Shown piece by piece: positions 8,204 through 17,506 of a stretch of DNA of 64,000 nucleotides (within the stretch, counting starts at the first letter, position 1; the number at the start of each line of letters is the position of its first letter). Under the pieces are notes generated by a model. That model was not told the DNA's origin. It searched no databases and saw only the letters and a list, made by a program, of their open reading frames with translations. The stretch spans positions 2,480,001-2,544,000 of the forward strand of contig NZ_LT629749.1 in the NCBI RefSeq assembly GCF_900105065.1. The letters are read 5' to 3'. Position numbers and translations under genes: made by a program. This DNA is from Friedmanniella luteola. Its GTDB lineage: Bacteria; Actinomycetota; Actinomycetes; Propionibacteriales; Propionibacteriaceae.

Positions 8204-10519
8204 ATGACCGTTCAGGACCAGCAGGTCCCCGCCCGTCCCGCCCCGACCCGCGCCCCCGACGCGCTCCGCCGCCGCCGGCGTCGCCTCCGCGGGGTCGCCC
8301 TGCTCGCGTCCGCGCTGACCGGGTTGGGCCTGGTCGCCGCTCCCGGCGCCGCCGCCGGGCCGTCGACGGCCACCTACCAGAACCCGGTGAGCCGCTCCTT
8401 CGCGGACACCTTCGCCGACCCCTCGATCATCGAGGCCAAGGACGGCTGGTGGTACGCCTACTCGACCGCCGACCCGCTGCGCGCGGGCGACGAGCCGGGC
8501 ATCATGCACATCGCCCGGACCCGGGACTTCGTGAGCTGGCAGTACCAGGGAACGGTCTTCGACGAGACCAACCGGCCGAGCTGGGCCACCGAGACGTCCG
8601 GGCTCTGGGCTCCCGACATCCGCTACGTCGACGGCCGCTACGTCCTGTACTACACCGTCACCGACACCACCCTGAACCCCGGCGACGACTCCGCGATCGG
8701 CGTCGCCACCTCGCCGTCGCCGACCGGTCCCTGGACGCCGGGCGCCGCCCCGGTGGTCGCCCCGCGGGCCGCGCCCGGCGGCGGCTTCTTCTGGACCTTC
8801 GACCCCAGCGGCTTCACCGACGTCGACGGCCAGCGCTACCTCTACTACGGCAGCTACTTCGGCGGCGTGTGGGCCAGCCGCGTGAGCGAGGACGGCCTGA
8901 CCGCCGTCGGGGAACCGGAGCTGGTCGCCATCGACAACAAGTTCGAGGGCAGCTACGTCGTCCGGCACGGCGGCTGGTACTACCTGATGGCCTCCTCGGC
9001 CAACTGCTGCGCCGGGCCGACCACGGGCTACTCGGTCTTCTCCGGCCGCTCCCGCTCGCCGATGGGCCCGTTCGTCGACGCCGACGGGATCGGCCTCACC
9101 GCCTCCCGGGCCGGCGGCACCATCCTGGTGACGCAGAACGGCAACCGCTGGATCGGGGCCGGCCACCACGCCATCGCGACCGACCACGCCGGACGCGACT
9201 TCGTCGTCTACCACGCGCTCGACCGGGACAAGCCGTGGCTGACCGAGCCCTTCGGCATCAACCGCCGGCCCATGCTCATGGACCGGATCGACTGGGTCGA
9301 CGGCTGGCCGCGGACGCGCGCCGGCGCCGGGCCCAGCGACAGCCCGCAGCCCGCCCCCGTCACCGGGAGCGACCTCGGCCTGCGGCCCGCCGACCCCGCG
9401 GCGACCGGCTTCCGGGGCCTGCGCCCGGGTCCGCGCGACCCCCAGGCCGGCGCCACCGCCCTGGTCCGCGGCACCGCCCGCACCACCCGGGACGTGGCGG
9501 GGACGTCGATCCGGCTCCGGCTCGACGTGCTGGGCGACGAGCCGCTGCAGGTCCAGCTGGGCCGCGGCCAGGACCAGGTCCGCGTCCGGGTCGACCCGGA
9601 GGGTGGGCGGCTGACCGTCCGCTCCGGCGCCGGTCGCTCCGTCATCACGCGCACCGACGCCGTCGCGCTCGACGGGGGGCGCTGGCACACCCTGGTGGTC
9701 GAGGTGGACCGCGGCCGGGTGCTGGCGCAGCTCAGCGAGGACGACCTGGGCGACCCGTTCGCCGAGGTGCGGCTCACCGACGCGGACCTGCGGCTCCGCG
9801 CCGCGCCGCTGCGGCTGACCAGCGCCGAGGCCGCGGTCGACAACGTGTCCCTCCGCCGGCTCGCCGTCGAGAAGGACCGCCTGGTCGCGGTGCCCCGGCC
9901 CGGGGCGCTGATCCACGCCGAGCCCTTCGACCGTCCGCTCGACGCGGACGACTGGACCTGGGTCCGTCGTGACCCGGACGCCACCGTCACGGGCGGGCAG
10001 CTCCGCTGGCCGCTGCAGACCGCCGACCTCACCGGACCCGGCGGGACCGCGGGCGTGCTGCTCAGCGAGCGCACCCCCGAGGGCTCCTGGATCGCGGAGA
10101 CCAAGCTCGCCCTCGACCTCGGGGAGGAGACGGTCCGCAACTTCCAGCAGGCGGGCCTGGTCGCGTACCGCGGTGACGACGACTTCGCCCGGCTCACCTC
10201 GGTCGCGATCTGGAACACCCGGCAGGTCGAGTTCGGCCGCGAGCTGGTGGCCACCTCGAAGGGCGACACCAGCTACGGCGGGGCGATCATCGGCACCCCT
10301 GACGCCGAGATGTGGCTGCGGCTGGCCCACACCCGCAACGCCGCCGGGGAGCACCTGTACCGGGCGGCGACCAGCCGGGACGGCACGAGCTGGACCTGGG
10401 GCGCGGTCTGGACCTTCCCCGCGGGCACCAGCCCGAAGATCGGCCTCGTCGCCCACGGCGGCGACACGCCGGCGGTGACGGCAGCCTTCAGCTACCTGCG
10501 CTTCTACCGGCTGCGCTGA
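8204..10519 (+). CDS. Secreted family 43 glycoside hydrolase with C-terminal beta-sandwich domain
   Basis: 771 residues. An arginine-rich n-region followed by a hydrophobic stretch and AAPGAAAG looks like a Sec signal peptide (cleavage near residue 50). The five-bladed GH43 propeller follows: base D72 (FADPSII), pKa modulator D200 (WTFDPSGF) and acid E248 (NKFEGSY). It resembles arabinan-, xylan- or galactan-active members. The C-terminal ~200 residues (WTWVRRDPDATV to FSYLRFYRLR) resemble the concanavalin-like domain often attached to GH43. A middle segment (about 400-570) may be another carbohydrate-binding sandwich. It probably acts outside the cell on plant arabinoxylan or arabinan; the exact substrate is not decidable. 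Confidence 0.85.
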   Translation: MTVQDQQVPARPAPTRAPDALRRRRRRLRGVALLASALTGLGLVAAPGAAAGPSTATYQNPVSRSFADTFADPSIIEAKDGWWYAYSTADPLRAGDEPGIMHIARTRDFVSWQYQGTVFDETNRPSWATETSGLWAPDIRYVDGRYVLYYTVTDTTLNPGDDSAIGVATSPSPTGPWTPGAAPVVAPRAAPGGGFFWTFDPSGFTDVDGQRYLYYGSYFGGVWASRVSEDGLTAVGEPELVAIDNKFEGSYVVRHGGWYYLMASSANCCAGPTTGYSVFSGRSRSPMGPFVDADGIGLTASRAGGTILVTQNGNRWIGAGHHAIATDHAGRDFVVYHALDRDKPWLTEPFGINRRPMLMDRIDWVDGWPRTRAGAGPSDSPQPAPVTGSDLGLRPADPAATGFRGLRPGPRDPQAGATALVRGTARTTRDVAGTSIRLRLDVLGDEPLQVQLGRGQDQVRVRVDPEGGRLTVRSGAGRSVITRTDAVALDGGRWHTLVVEVDRGRVLAQLSEDDLGDPFAEVRLTDADLRLRAAPLRLTSAEAAVDNVSLRRLAVEKDRLVAVPRPGALIHAEPFDRPLDADDWTWVRRDPDATVTGGQLRWPLQTADLTGPGGTAGVLLSERTPEGSWIAETKLALDLGEETVRNFQQAGLVAYRGDDDFARLTSVAIWNTRQVEFGRELVATSKGDTSYGGAIIGTPDAEMWLRLAHTRNAAGEHLYRAATSRDGTSWTWGAVWTFPAGTSPKIGLVAHGGDTPAVTAAFSYLRFYRLR

Positions 10520-10552
10520 GCCGGGCGGCCCGCCCTCGCTCCGCTCGGACGC

Positions 10553-10601
10553 GGACCGCGCTCGGCCCTCCGGCGACCTCGTCGCCGCAGGAGCGCGGTC
10601 C
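10553..10601 (+). terminator. Hairpin after the GH43 gene
   Basis: GGACCGCGCTC at 10553-10563 and its exact reverse complement at 10591-10601 form an 11-base-pair stem 34 bases after the GH43 stop. There is no U-tract. It is placed as a terminator, but GC-rich DNA makes such stems common. Confidence 0.5.
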
Positions 10602-10632
10602 GTGGGCCGGGCCGGCGCGGTGCGTGCGTCAC

Positions 10633-10669
10633 CACGATCCGTGGGCCGGCCCGGCGCGAACGGATCGTG
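10633..10669. repeat. Inverted repeat in the GH43-glgP intergenic region
   Basis: CACGATCCG at 10633-10641 and CGGATCGTG at 10661-10669 are perfect complements around a GC-rich centre. Short direct copies of CGTGGGCCGG also occur three times between about 10600 and 10690. Confidence 0.55.
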
Positions 10670-10723
10670 CCGACGTCGGCCGTGGGCCGGCGGTCGCCGT
10701 GGGCACCCTGCCGCACCCGTCCG

Positions 10724-10805
10724 TCCCCCACTTCACACCCCTGCGGTCGACTTCACACCCCGTGCACGGGGTGTGAAGTGTGCCGGCGGGGTGTGAAGTG
10801 GGGGA
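10724..10805. repeat. Nested palindrome built from four copies of one 12-mer
   Basis: The 12-mer ACTTCACACCCC occurs forward at 10730-10741 and 10750-10761, and reversed at 10768-10779 and 10788-10799. The inner pair forms a perfect 30-base palindrome (10750-10779, centre GTGCAC). The outer pair extends to perfect 18-base arms (10724-10741 and 10788-10805). A single strand could fold as one long hairpin or as alternative pairings; as DNA it could be a symmetrical binding site. It lies in the convergent gap between the GH43 gene and glgP, so a bidirectional terminator is one option. Confidence 0.85.
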
Positions 10806-10863
10806 CCAGGGAGGGCCCGGGGGCGCGGGGGGCGCGGCTCCCGCGCCAGCGCCAGCGCCCGCC

Positions 10864-10945
10864 GTCCGGTCGCGCCCGCGGTCCGGTCGCGCCCGCGGTC
10901 GGCTTGCGCCCACGGTCGCTCGCGCCCGCGGTCCGTCTCGCCCCC
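10864..10945. repeat. Degenerate 17-base tandem repeat
   Basis: GTCCGGTCGCGCCCGCG at 10864-10880 is repeated exactly at 10881-10897 and then imperfectly at 10898-10914, 10915-10930 and from 10931. The array ends about 35 bases before the glgP stop codon and lies in the transcribed 3' region of glgP or just after it. Confidence 0.7.
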
Positions 10946-10978
10946 CCGCCTCCGCGTCCGCAGGGGGCCGACGGGCAG

Positions 10979-13564
10979 CTACGCCGAGATCGCCGAGGGC
11001 GGCGTCGGCGAGTCGGCCGGGAGGGTCGCCAGGCCCATCTCGGCCTGGTTGGCCAGCTGCGGGTGGTGCGGCACGACCCGGACGGTGTAGCCGATGGCCC
11101 CCGAGCGCTTGGCCTCGACCCAGCCCTCGTAGCGGCGCAGGCCGTCACCCATGTCGGTGCCGGTCGGGAACGGGTTGACGCGCGGCTCGCGCAGCTGGTC
11201 GTCGGTGTCCAGCCGGCCGGTGACCAGCTGCACCTCGATGTCGTTCGGGCTCAGCTCGCCCAGCCGGACCAGGGCGCTGACGTGCAGCTTGGCGCCCACC
11301 TCGAGCTGGTCGCCGTCGAGGCTCTCGACGTGGTCGACCTTGACGCCCTCCCAGGCACCGCGGACCCGGCGCTTCCACTGCGCCAGGGCCTCGGCCCCGC
11401 CGTCGGAGGACTCGACCGCGTGCGTGGACGCCGCCGCGGGGCCGTACAGCTGGGTGACGTAGTCGCGCACCATCCGCGAGGCGAGCACCTTCGGGCCCAG
11501 CCCGGCGACCGTGTCGCGGATCATCTGGACCCACCGCTCGGGGATGCCGTCGCCGTCCACGTCGTAGAAGCGCGGGACGATCTCGTTCTCGATGATGTCG
11601 TAGAGGGCGCGGGCCTCCAGGTCGTCGCGCTGGTCGGGGTCGTCGACGCCCTCCGCCGAGGGGATCTCCCAGCCGAAGGCCGGGTCGTACCACTCGTCCC
11701 ACCAGCCGTCGCGGATGGAGAGGTTGGCCGCGCCGTTCAGCGCGGCCTTCATGCCGGAGGTGCCGCACGCCTCGTACGGGCGCAGCGGGTTGTTCATCCA
11801 GACGTCGCAGCCGGGGTAGAGCGGCTTGGCCATCGAGATGTCGTAGTCCGGCAGGAAGACGATCCGGTGGCGGACCGCCGGGTCGTCGGCGAACTGCACC
11901 ATCTGCTGGATCAGCGCCTTGCCGCCCTCGTCGGCGGGGTGGGACTTGCCGGCGATGACGATCTGGATCGGCCGGTCCGGGTCGGTGAGCAGCGCCTTGA
12001 GCCGCTCCGGCTCGCGGAGCATCAGGGTCAGCCGCTTGTAGGAGGGGACGCGGCGGGCGAAGCCGAAGGTGACGACGTCGGGGTCGAGCACCTCGTCGAC
12101 CCACTCGGCGCCGAGGCCGCGGCCCAGGCTGCTCTCGGTCAGCCGGGTGCGGGTCATCGCCACCAGCTCCTCGCGCATGGTCCGCTTGAGCGACCAGATG
12201 GTCCGGCTGGGCACCGCGGCGAGCCGGTTCCAGTCGTAGCCGTCGACGACGCTGGGTGACGTGCTGCCCGACGGCGCCTCGAGCAGCTCGAGCAGCCGCG
12301 GGTGCACCCACGAGTAGTGGTGCACGCCGTTGGTGATGGAGCCGATCGGCACCTCGGTGGTGTCGAACGCGCTCCACAACCCCTGGAACATGCCGCGCGA
12401 CACCTCGCCGTGCAGCACCGAGACGCCGTTGGCGCGCTGCCCCAGCCGGAAGCCCATCACCGCCATGTTGAACATGCCCGGGTCACCGCCCTCGTAGTCC
12501 TCGCTGCCGAGGGCGAGCACCCGGTCCAGCGGGACGGCGTCGAAGCTGGCGAACTGGTCGACGACCAGCGCGTGCGGGAAGCGGTCGATGCCGGCGGGGA
12601 CGGGGGTGTGGGTGGTGAACACCGTGCCGGCGCGGCAGCGCTCCAGCGCGGTGTCGAAGTCGAGCCCGTCGTTCATGTACTCCCGGATGCGCTCCACGCC
12701 GAGGAAGCCGGCGTGGCCCTCGTTGGTGTGGAACACCTCGGGCGCGGGCGCCCCGGTGACCCGGCAGTAGGCGCGGATGGCGCGGACGCCGCCGATCCCC
12801 AGCAGCACCTCCTGCGCCAGCCGGTGGTCGGTCCCGCCGCCGTAGAGCCGGTCGGTCGTCTCGCGCTCGGGGCCGGCGTTGGCCTCGACGTCGGAGTCCA
12901 GCAGCAGCAGCGGCACCCGGCCCACCTGGGCCAGCCAGACCTGCGCGTGCAGGGTGCGGCCGCCCAGCGGGACCTCGATCCGGACGGGCCCGTCGGCGTC
13001 GTGCAGCAGGGTCACCGGCAGCGCGTTGGGGTCGAGCAGCGGGTAGCGCTCCTGCTGCCAGCCGGCCGCGTTGAGCGACTGGCGGAAGTAGCCCTGCCGG
13101 TAGAGCAGCCCGACGCCGATGATCGGCACGCCGAGGTCGGACGCGGTCTTGAGGTGGTCGCCGGCGAGGATCCCGAGGCCTCCGGAGTACTGCGGGAGCA
13201 CCTCGGTGATGCCGAACTCCGGGGAGAAGTAGCCGATGCCGCGCGGCGCCGCCGGGTGCTCGGCGGCCCAGCCCTGGTACCAGAGGTCGCCGCTCAGGTA
13301 GTCCGCCAGGTCGGCCTGGACGCCCCGGAGGTTCTTGAGGAACTTCTTGTCGCCCGAGAGGGTCTGCAGCCGCTCCGCGGGCACGTCGGCGAGCAGCCGG
13401 ATCGGGTCGCCCCCGCTCGAGGCCCACAGCTCGGGGTCGACCGAGCGGAAGAGGTCCTCGGTGTCCGCGTGCCAGGACCAGCGCAGGTTGCGGGCCAGGT
13501 CGCCCAGGGGCTTCAGGACCTCGGGCAGGACGGGACGGACGGTGAATCGACGGATGGCGCGCAC
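10979..13564 (-). CDS. glgP: Alpha-glucan (glycogen/maltodextrin) phosphorylase
   Basis: 861 residues. The N-terminal region (RPVLPEVLKPLGDLARNLRW) is the DUF3417 module of the bacterial/archaeal type of alpha-glucan phosphorylase. The pyridoxal-phosphate lysine lies in GTSGMKAALNGAANLSIRDG; EVFHTNEGHAGF and PYSGGLG-like substrate motifs (LPQYSGGLGILAGDH) are also present. It releases glucose-1-phosphate from glucan ends. It is divergent from glgE with a 244-base shared promoter region. TAGGGT six bases before the GTG implies a leaderless mRNA. It corresponds in type and neighbourhood to M. tuberculosis Rv1328. Confidence 0.95.
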   Translation of the reverse strand: MRAIRRFTVRPVLPEVLKPLGDLARNLRWSWHADTEDLFRSVDPELWASSGGDPIRLLADVPAERLQTLSGDKKFLKNLRGVQADLADYLSGDLWYQGWAAEHPAAPRGIGYFSPEFGITEVLPQYSGGLGILAGDHLKTASDLGVPIIGVGLLYRQGYFRQSLNAAGWQQERYPLLDPNALPVTLLHDADGPVRIEVPLGGRTLHAQVWLAQVGRVPLLLLDSDVEANAGPERETTDRLYGGGTDHRLAQEVLLGIGGVRAIRAYCRVTGAPAPEVFHTNEGHAGFLGVERIREYMNDGLDFDTALERCRAGTVFTTHTPVPAGIDRFPHALVVDQFASFDAVPLDRVLALGSEDYEGGDPGMFNMAVMGFRLGQRANGVSVLHGEVSRGMFQGLWSAFDTTEVPIGSITNGVHHYSWVHPRLLELLEAPSGSTSPSVVDGYDWNRLAAVPSRTIWSLKRTMREELVAMTRTRLTESSLGRGLGAEWVDEVLDPDVVTFGFARRVPSYKRLTLMLREPERLKALLTDPDRPIQIVIAGKSHPADEGGKALIQQMVQFADDPAVRHRIVFLPDYDISMAKPLYPGCDVWMNNPLRPYEACGTSGMKAALNGAANLSIRDGWWDEWYDPAFGWEIPSAEGVDDPDQRDDLEARALYDIIENEIVPRFYDVDGDGIPERWVQMIRDTVAGLGPKVLASRMVRDYVTQLYGPAAASTHAVESSDGGAEALAQWKRRVRGAWEGVKVDHVESLDGDQLEVGAKLHVSALVRLGELSPNDIEVQLVTGRLDTDDQLREPRVNPFPTGTDMGDGLRRYEGWVEAKRSGAIGYTVRVVPHHPQLANQAEMGLATLPADSPTPPSAISA

Positions 13565-13570
13565 GCAGGC

Positions 13571-13576
13571 ACCCTA
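13571..13576 (-). promoter_or_regulatory. -10 box (TAGGGT) for leaderless glgP mRNA
   Basis: TAGGGT on the minus strand, six bases, then the GTG start at 13564-13562. There is no Shine-Dalgarno sequence in the gap. Confidence 0.5.
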
Positions 13577-13796
13577 GCGGCGCCGACGCCTCCGTGGGGA
13601 CGACCCGCGCGGCGGCTCAGCCGGGCCCCCGCGCGCCCGACCGACGACGTCGGGCCGCGTGCGGTCGACGTGCGGCGCCGTCGCCGGCCCCACCGACGAC
13701 GGCCGGGTCGGGCACGGGCTCCGCGACCATCCGCGGCCCGGAGCGGGCCCCCCGGCGCCCGTCCGCACCAGATCAGCCGGGGAGGACCGGTACCGA

Positions 13797-13802
13797 TAGG
13801 TT
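13797..13802 (+). promoter_or_regulatory. -10 box (TAGGTT) for leaderless glgE mRNA
   Basis: TAGGTT, six bases, then the GTG at 13809. It mirrors the glgP arrangement on the other strand, so the divergent glgP/glgE region holds back-to-back leaderless promoters about 220 bases apart. Confidence 0.5.
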
Positions 13803-13808
13803 GGCCCC

Positions 13809-15971
13809 GTGACCGCAGCCAGCCCTGGATCCAGCGTCCCGTCCGCCGCCGACCGCCAGCCGCCCGCCGTCGTCGTCACCCCGCCCGAGCGCGGCACCGC
13901 CTTCGGCCGCATCCCGGTGACCAAGGTGTCCCCGGTGATCGAGGGCGGCGCCTACCCCGCCAAGGCGAGCGTCGGCGAGGCCTTCGCGATTCGTGCGACC
14001 GTCTTCCGCGAGGGCCACGACGCCGTCGGCGCCTCGGTCGTGCTCACCGACCCCGAGGGCCACGTGTCCGTCGTCCCCATGCACCCGAGCACGCCGGCCG
14101 GCTTCGACTGGTGGGCCGCCGAGGTGGTCCTGGAGACCGAGGGCGCGTGGACCTTCCGCGTCGAGGGCTGGGACGACCCGTGGGAGACCTGGGTGCACAC
14201 CGCCGAGATCAAGATCCCTGCCGGCATCGACGTGGCCCTGGTCTGCACCGAGGGCAAGGCCCTGTTCGCCGCCGCCGCCGAGCGCGCGGAGGCCTCCGGT
14301 GACGCTGCGGCCGCCACCCTGCTCCGCGACGCGGGCACCGCGCTCGACTCCGAGCAGCAGGTGGAGGACCGGCTCGAGGACGTGCTGGCCGACGACGTCC
14401 GCGCCGCCATGGCCGCGCACGGACCCCGCGAGCTGGTCTCCCCCAGCCCCGACTACCCCGTCTTCGTCGACCGCCGGGCCGCGCTCTACGCCTCCTGGTA
14501 CGAGTTCTTCCCCCGCTCCCAGGGCGCCCGCCTCGACCCCGAGACCGGCCGCTGGGTCTCGGGCACGTTCGACAGCTCCCACGAGCGCCTCGAGGCCGCC
14601 GCGGCGATGGGCTTCGACGTCGTCTACCTGCCGCCGGTCCACCCGATCGGCACCAGCTTCCGCAAGGGCCCGAACAACACCCTGACCCCGGGGCCGGCCG
14701 ACCCCGGCTCACCGTGGGCGATCGGGAACGTCGAGGGCGGCCACGACGCGATCCACCCCGACCTCGGCGACTTCGACGCCTTCGACCGCTTCGTCGCCAA
14801 GGCGAAGTCGCTGGGGCTGGAGATCGCGATGGACTTCGCGCTGCAGGCCTCGCCCGACCACCCGTGGGTGACCGACCACCCGGAGTGGTTCTCGCAGCGG
14901 GCGGACGGGTCGATCGCCTACGCCGAGAACCCGCCGAAGAAGTACCAGGACATCTACCCGATCAACTTCGACCGGGACCGGGACGGCATCTACCTGGAGA
15001 GCCTGCGCATCCTCAAGCTCTGGATGAGCCACGGCGTCCGGATCTTCCGCGTCGACAACCCGCACACCAAGCCCGTCGACTTCTGGGCCTGGCTGACGGC
15101 GGAGATCCGCCGGACCGACCCCGACGTGCTCTTCCTGGCCGAGGCCTTCACCAAGCCGGCGATGATGCACGCCCTCGGCAAGGCCGGCTTCCACCAGGGC
15201 TACACCTACTTCACCTGGCGCAACGAGAAGTGGGAGCTGGAGGAGTACCTCAGCGAGCTGACCACCGAGTCCGACAGCTTCTTCCGGCCCAACTTCTTCG
15301 TCAACACCCCCGACATCCTGCCCACGTTCCTGCAGTGGGGCGGCAGGACGGCGTTCACCATCCGCGCCGTGCTGGCCGCGACGACCTCACCCACGTGGGG
15401 CGTCTACTCGGGCTTCGAGCTGTTCGAGAACGCCGTGCTGGCCCCGGGCCGCGAGGAGTACCTCGACTCGGAGAAGTTCCAGTACCGGCCCCGCGACTGG
15501 CAGGCGGCCGAGGAGAGCGGGGAGAACCTCAACCTGCTGCTCGGCACGCTGAACGCCATCCGCCGCGAGCACCCGTCGCTGCAGCAGCTGCGCAACCTGC
15601 ACTTCCACCACGCGCCGCACGACAGCGTCATCGTCTACTCCAAGCGGTCCGGGGACGACGTGGTGCTGACGGTGGTGAACCTCGACCCGCTCAACACGGT
15701 GGAGTCGGAGGTGTACCTCGACATGGAGGCGCTGGGGCTCGACCCGGCCGACGTCTTCCTGGTCCACGAGGAGCTGACCGGGCAGACCTGGCGCTGGGGG
15801 CAGCGCGCCTACGTCCGGCTGACCGTCGACGACCCGGCCCACGTGCTGAGCATCGTCCAGCCCGGGCGCCGCCAGCTGGCGACGCCGGTCACCGAGGCCG
15901 CCGAGGTGGGCCCGGACCCCGAGCCGAGCGCCGACGGCCCGGCCCCCGCCGCCACCACCACGGGCCGGTGA
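13809..15971 (+). CDS. glgE: Alpha-1,4-glucan:maltose-1-phosphate maltosyltransferase GlgE
   Basis: 720 residues. After a ~35-residue disordered start comes the GlgE N-terminal domain (GRIPVTKVSPVIEGGAYPAK), then the GH13_3 catalytic barrel. The nucleophile is about D416 (IFRVDNPHTKP) and the acid/base about E445 (LFLAEAFTKP). GlgE transfers maltosyl units from maltose-1-phosphate to glucan ends. Its donor is made by the maltokinase encoded next, whose GTG overlaps this stop by four bases. Typical GlgE proteins are about 660-700 residues, so the length fits with extra tails. The C-terminal ~35 residues (AEVGPDPEPSADGP) are low-complexity. Confidence 0.96.
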   Translation: MTAASPGSSVPSAADRQPPAVVVTPPERGTAFGRIPVTKVSPVIEGGAYPAKASVGEAFAIRATVFREGHDAVGASVVLTDPEGHVSVVPMHPSTPAGFDWWAAEVVLETEGAWTFRVEGWDDPWETWVHTAEIKIPAGIDVALVCTEGKALFAAAAERAEASGDAAAATLLRDAGTALDSEQQVEDRLEDVLADDVRAAMAAHGPRELVSPSPDYPVFVDRRAALYASWYEFFPRSQGARLDPETGRWVSGTFDSSHERLEAAAAMGFDVVYLPPVHPIGTSFRKGPNNTLTPGPADPGSPWAIGNVEGGHDAIHPDLGDFDAFDRFVAKAKSLGLEIAMDFALQASPDHPWVTDHPEWFSQRADGSIAYAENPPKKYQDIYPINFDRDRDGIYLESLRILKLWMSHGVRIFRVDNPHTKPVDFWAWLTAEIRRTDPDVLFLAEAFTKPAMMHALGKAGFHQGYTYFTWRNEKWELEEYLSELTTESDSFFRPNFFVNTPDILPTFLQWGGRTAFTIRAVLAATTSPTWGVYSGFELFENAVLAPGREEYLDSEKFQYRPRDWQAAEESGENLNLLLGTLNAIRREHPSLQQLRNLHFHHAPHDSVIVYSKRSGDDVVLTVVNLDPLNTVESEVYLDMEALGLDPADVFLVHEELTGQTWRWGQRAYVRLTVDDPAHVLSIVQPGRRQLATPVTEAAEVGPDPEPSADGPAPAATTTGR

Positions 15972-17500
15972 GCGCCACCCTGACCCCCGACGTCGCCGAG
16001 CAGCTCCTGCGGCACGTCAGCGGGGCCCGCTGGTTCGGCGGCAAGGGCCGTCGCGCCGCCGTCGTGTCGCTCACACCACTGCCGTGGCTCACCGACCTGC
16101 CCGCCTTCTTCGACGGCGGCGGCCCGGCCGTCCGGCAGGAGGTGGTCGAGGTCGCCTACCTCGACGCCCCCGCCGACGACGCGGCCGCGCCCGACGCCGG
16201 TCCCGCCGACGACGGCACGCCGGAGGTCACCACCCCCGACGGGCCGCTCGAGGGAGGCCCGCGGGAGCTCTACCAGCTGGCGGTCGCCTACCGGCCGGCG
16301 CCGCACGGCGAGCTGCAGGCCGCGGAGATCGGCCGCTGGACCGACGCCGACCTCGGCCCGGTCGTCGCCTACGACGCCACCCAGGACCCGACGGCGGCCG
16401 CCGTCCTGCTCCGCGCCCTGCTCGCCGAGCGCCGGGTGGGCGGCGACGACGCCGAGGTCGCCTTCCACCTCAGCGCCGCCGAGGGCCTCAGCCCCGACCT
16501 GGAGCCGTCGGTCTTCCGGGGCCAGCAGAGCAACACCTCGGTGATGTTCGGCGACGTCGCCATGCTCAAGCTGTTCCGCCGGCTGGAGCTGGGCCGCAAC
16601 CTCGACATCGAGGTGCACGACGCGCTGTCGCGGACCGCGATGAGCGACGTCGCCCGGCTCTTCGGCTGGGCCGAGGCCACCTGGACGACGACCGACCCGG
16701 CCGGCGCGTCGACCACGGTCAGCGCCGACCTCGCCATGGTCGTCGAGAAGCTGGCCGACGCCACGGACGGCTGGGACCTCGCCCTGCACGCGCTGCAGGC
16801 GGGCTCCGACTTCACCGGGGAGTCCCGCGCGCTGGGCCGGGCGCTGGCCGAGACGCACGCGGCGCTGCGGCAGGCCTTCCCCACCGACCGCCGGCCGGGG
16901 GCCGAGGTCGCGGCGGTGATGGCCGGTCGGCTGGCGGCGGCCCGGGCCGTCGCCCCCGCGCTGGACGAGCACCGCGCCGGCCTGGCGGCCGTCTTCGACG
17001 CCCTCGCGGAGCGGGACCTCGACGTGCAGCGGGTGCACGGGGACTTCCACCTCGGGCAGACCCTGCACACCCCCGGCGGCTGGAAGATCATCGACTTCGA
17101 GGGCGAGCCGGTGAAGACCCTCGCCGAGCGGGCCGCCCCCGACAGCGTCTGGCGCGACATCGCCGGCATGCTGCGCTCGTTCGGCTACGCCGAGGCCAGC
17201 GTCCCCGGCCCGGGCAGCCGCGCGTGGGCGACGGCGTGCCGCGAGGCGTTCCTCGACGGCTACGCGGGCGGACCGCTCGACCCGGCCGACGCCGGCACCC
17301 TCCGTGCCTACGAGGCGGACAAGGCCGTCTACGAGGTGGTCTACGAGGTCCGCAACCGACCCGAGTGGGTGGCGATCCCGCTCGGCGCCCTGGCCGCCCT
17401 GACCGGCGCGGTCCCCCACGACCCCACCCCCCAGCACCGGGCGGCCACCGCCGCCCCGACGGACCAGGGCGCGCAGCGCCCGGCCGACACGAAGGAGTAG
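15968..17500 (+). CDS. mak: Maltokinase (Mak/Pep2)
   Basis: 510 residues from the GTG in the GTGA overlap with glgE. The N-terminal cap (SGARWFGGKGRRAAVVSLTPLPWL) and the kinase motifs VHGDFHLGQTLHTPGG and KIIDFEGEP match actinobacterial maltokinases, which phosphorylate maltose with ATP to give maltose-1-phosphate for GlgE. It is longer than the ~455-residue mycobacterial enzyme, mostly through an Asp/Pro-rich insert near residues 60-95 and a tail. RNA-level coupling with glgE is likely from the overlap. The 3' end carries the AAGGAG used by glgB. Confidence 0.94.
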   Translation: MSATLTPDVAEQLLRHVSGARWFGGKGRRAAVVSLTPLPWLTDLPAFFDGGGPAVRQEVVEVAYLDAPADDAAAPDAGPADDGTPEVTTPDGPLEGGPRELYQLAVAYRPAPHGELQAAEIGRWTDADLGPVVAYDATQDPTAAAVLLRALLAERRVGGDDAEVAFHLSAAEGLSPDLEPSVFRGQQSNTSVMFGDVAMLKLFRRLELGRNLDIEVHDALSRTAMSDVARLFGWAEATWTTTDPAGASTTVSADLAMVVEKLADATDGWDLALHALQAGSDFTGESRALGRALAETHAALRQAFPTDRRPGAEVAAVMAGRLAAARAVAPALDEHRAGLAAVFDALAERDLDVQRVHGDFHLGQTLHTPGGWKIIDFEGEPVKTLAERAAPDSVWRDIAGMLRSFGYAEASVPGPGSRAWATACREAFLDGYAGGPLDPADAGTLRAYEADKAVYEVVYEVRNRPEWVAIPLGALAALTGAVPHDPTPQHRAATAAPTDQGAQRPADTKE

Positions 17501-17506
17501 CACCTG

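Larger units (their letters stand above)
10520..10978. other. Gene-free 459-base convergent spacer
   Basis: No plausible gene lies here; open frames run through both strands only because stop codons are rare at this GC. It holds, left to right, a terminator-like hairpin, a 9-base inverted repeat, the nested palindrome and the 17-base tandem repeat listed separately. Confidence 0.7.
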
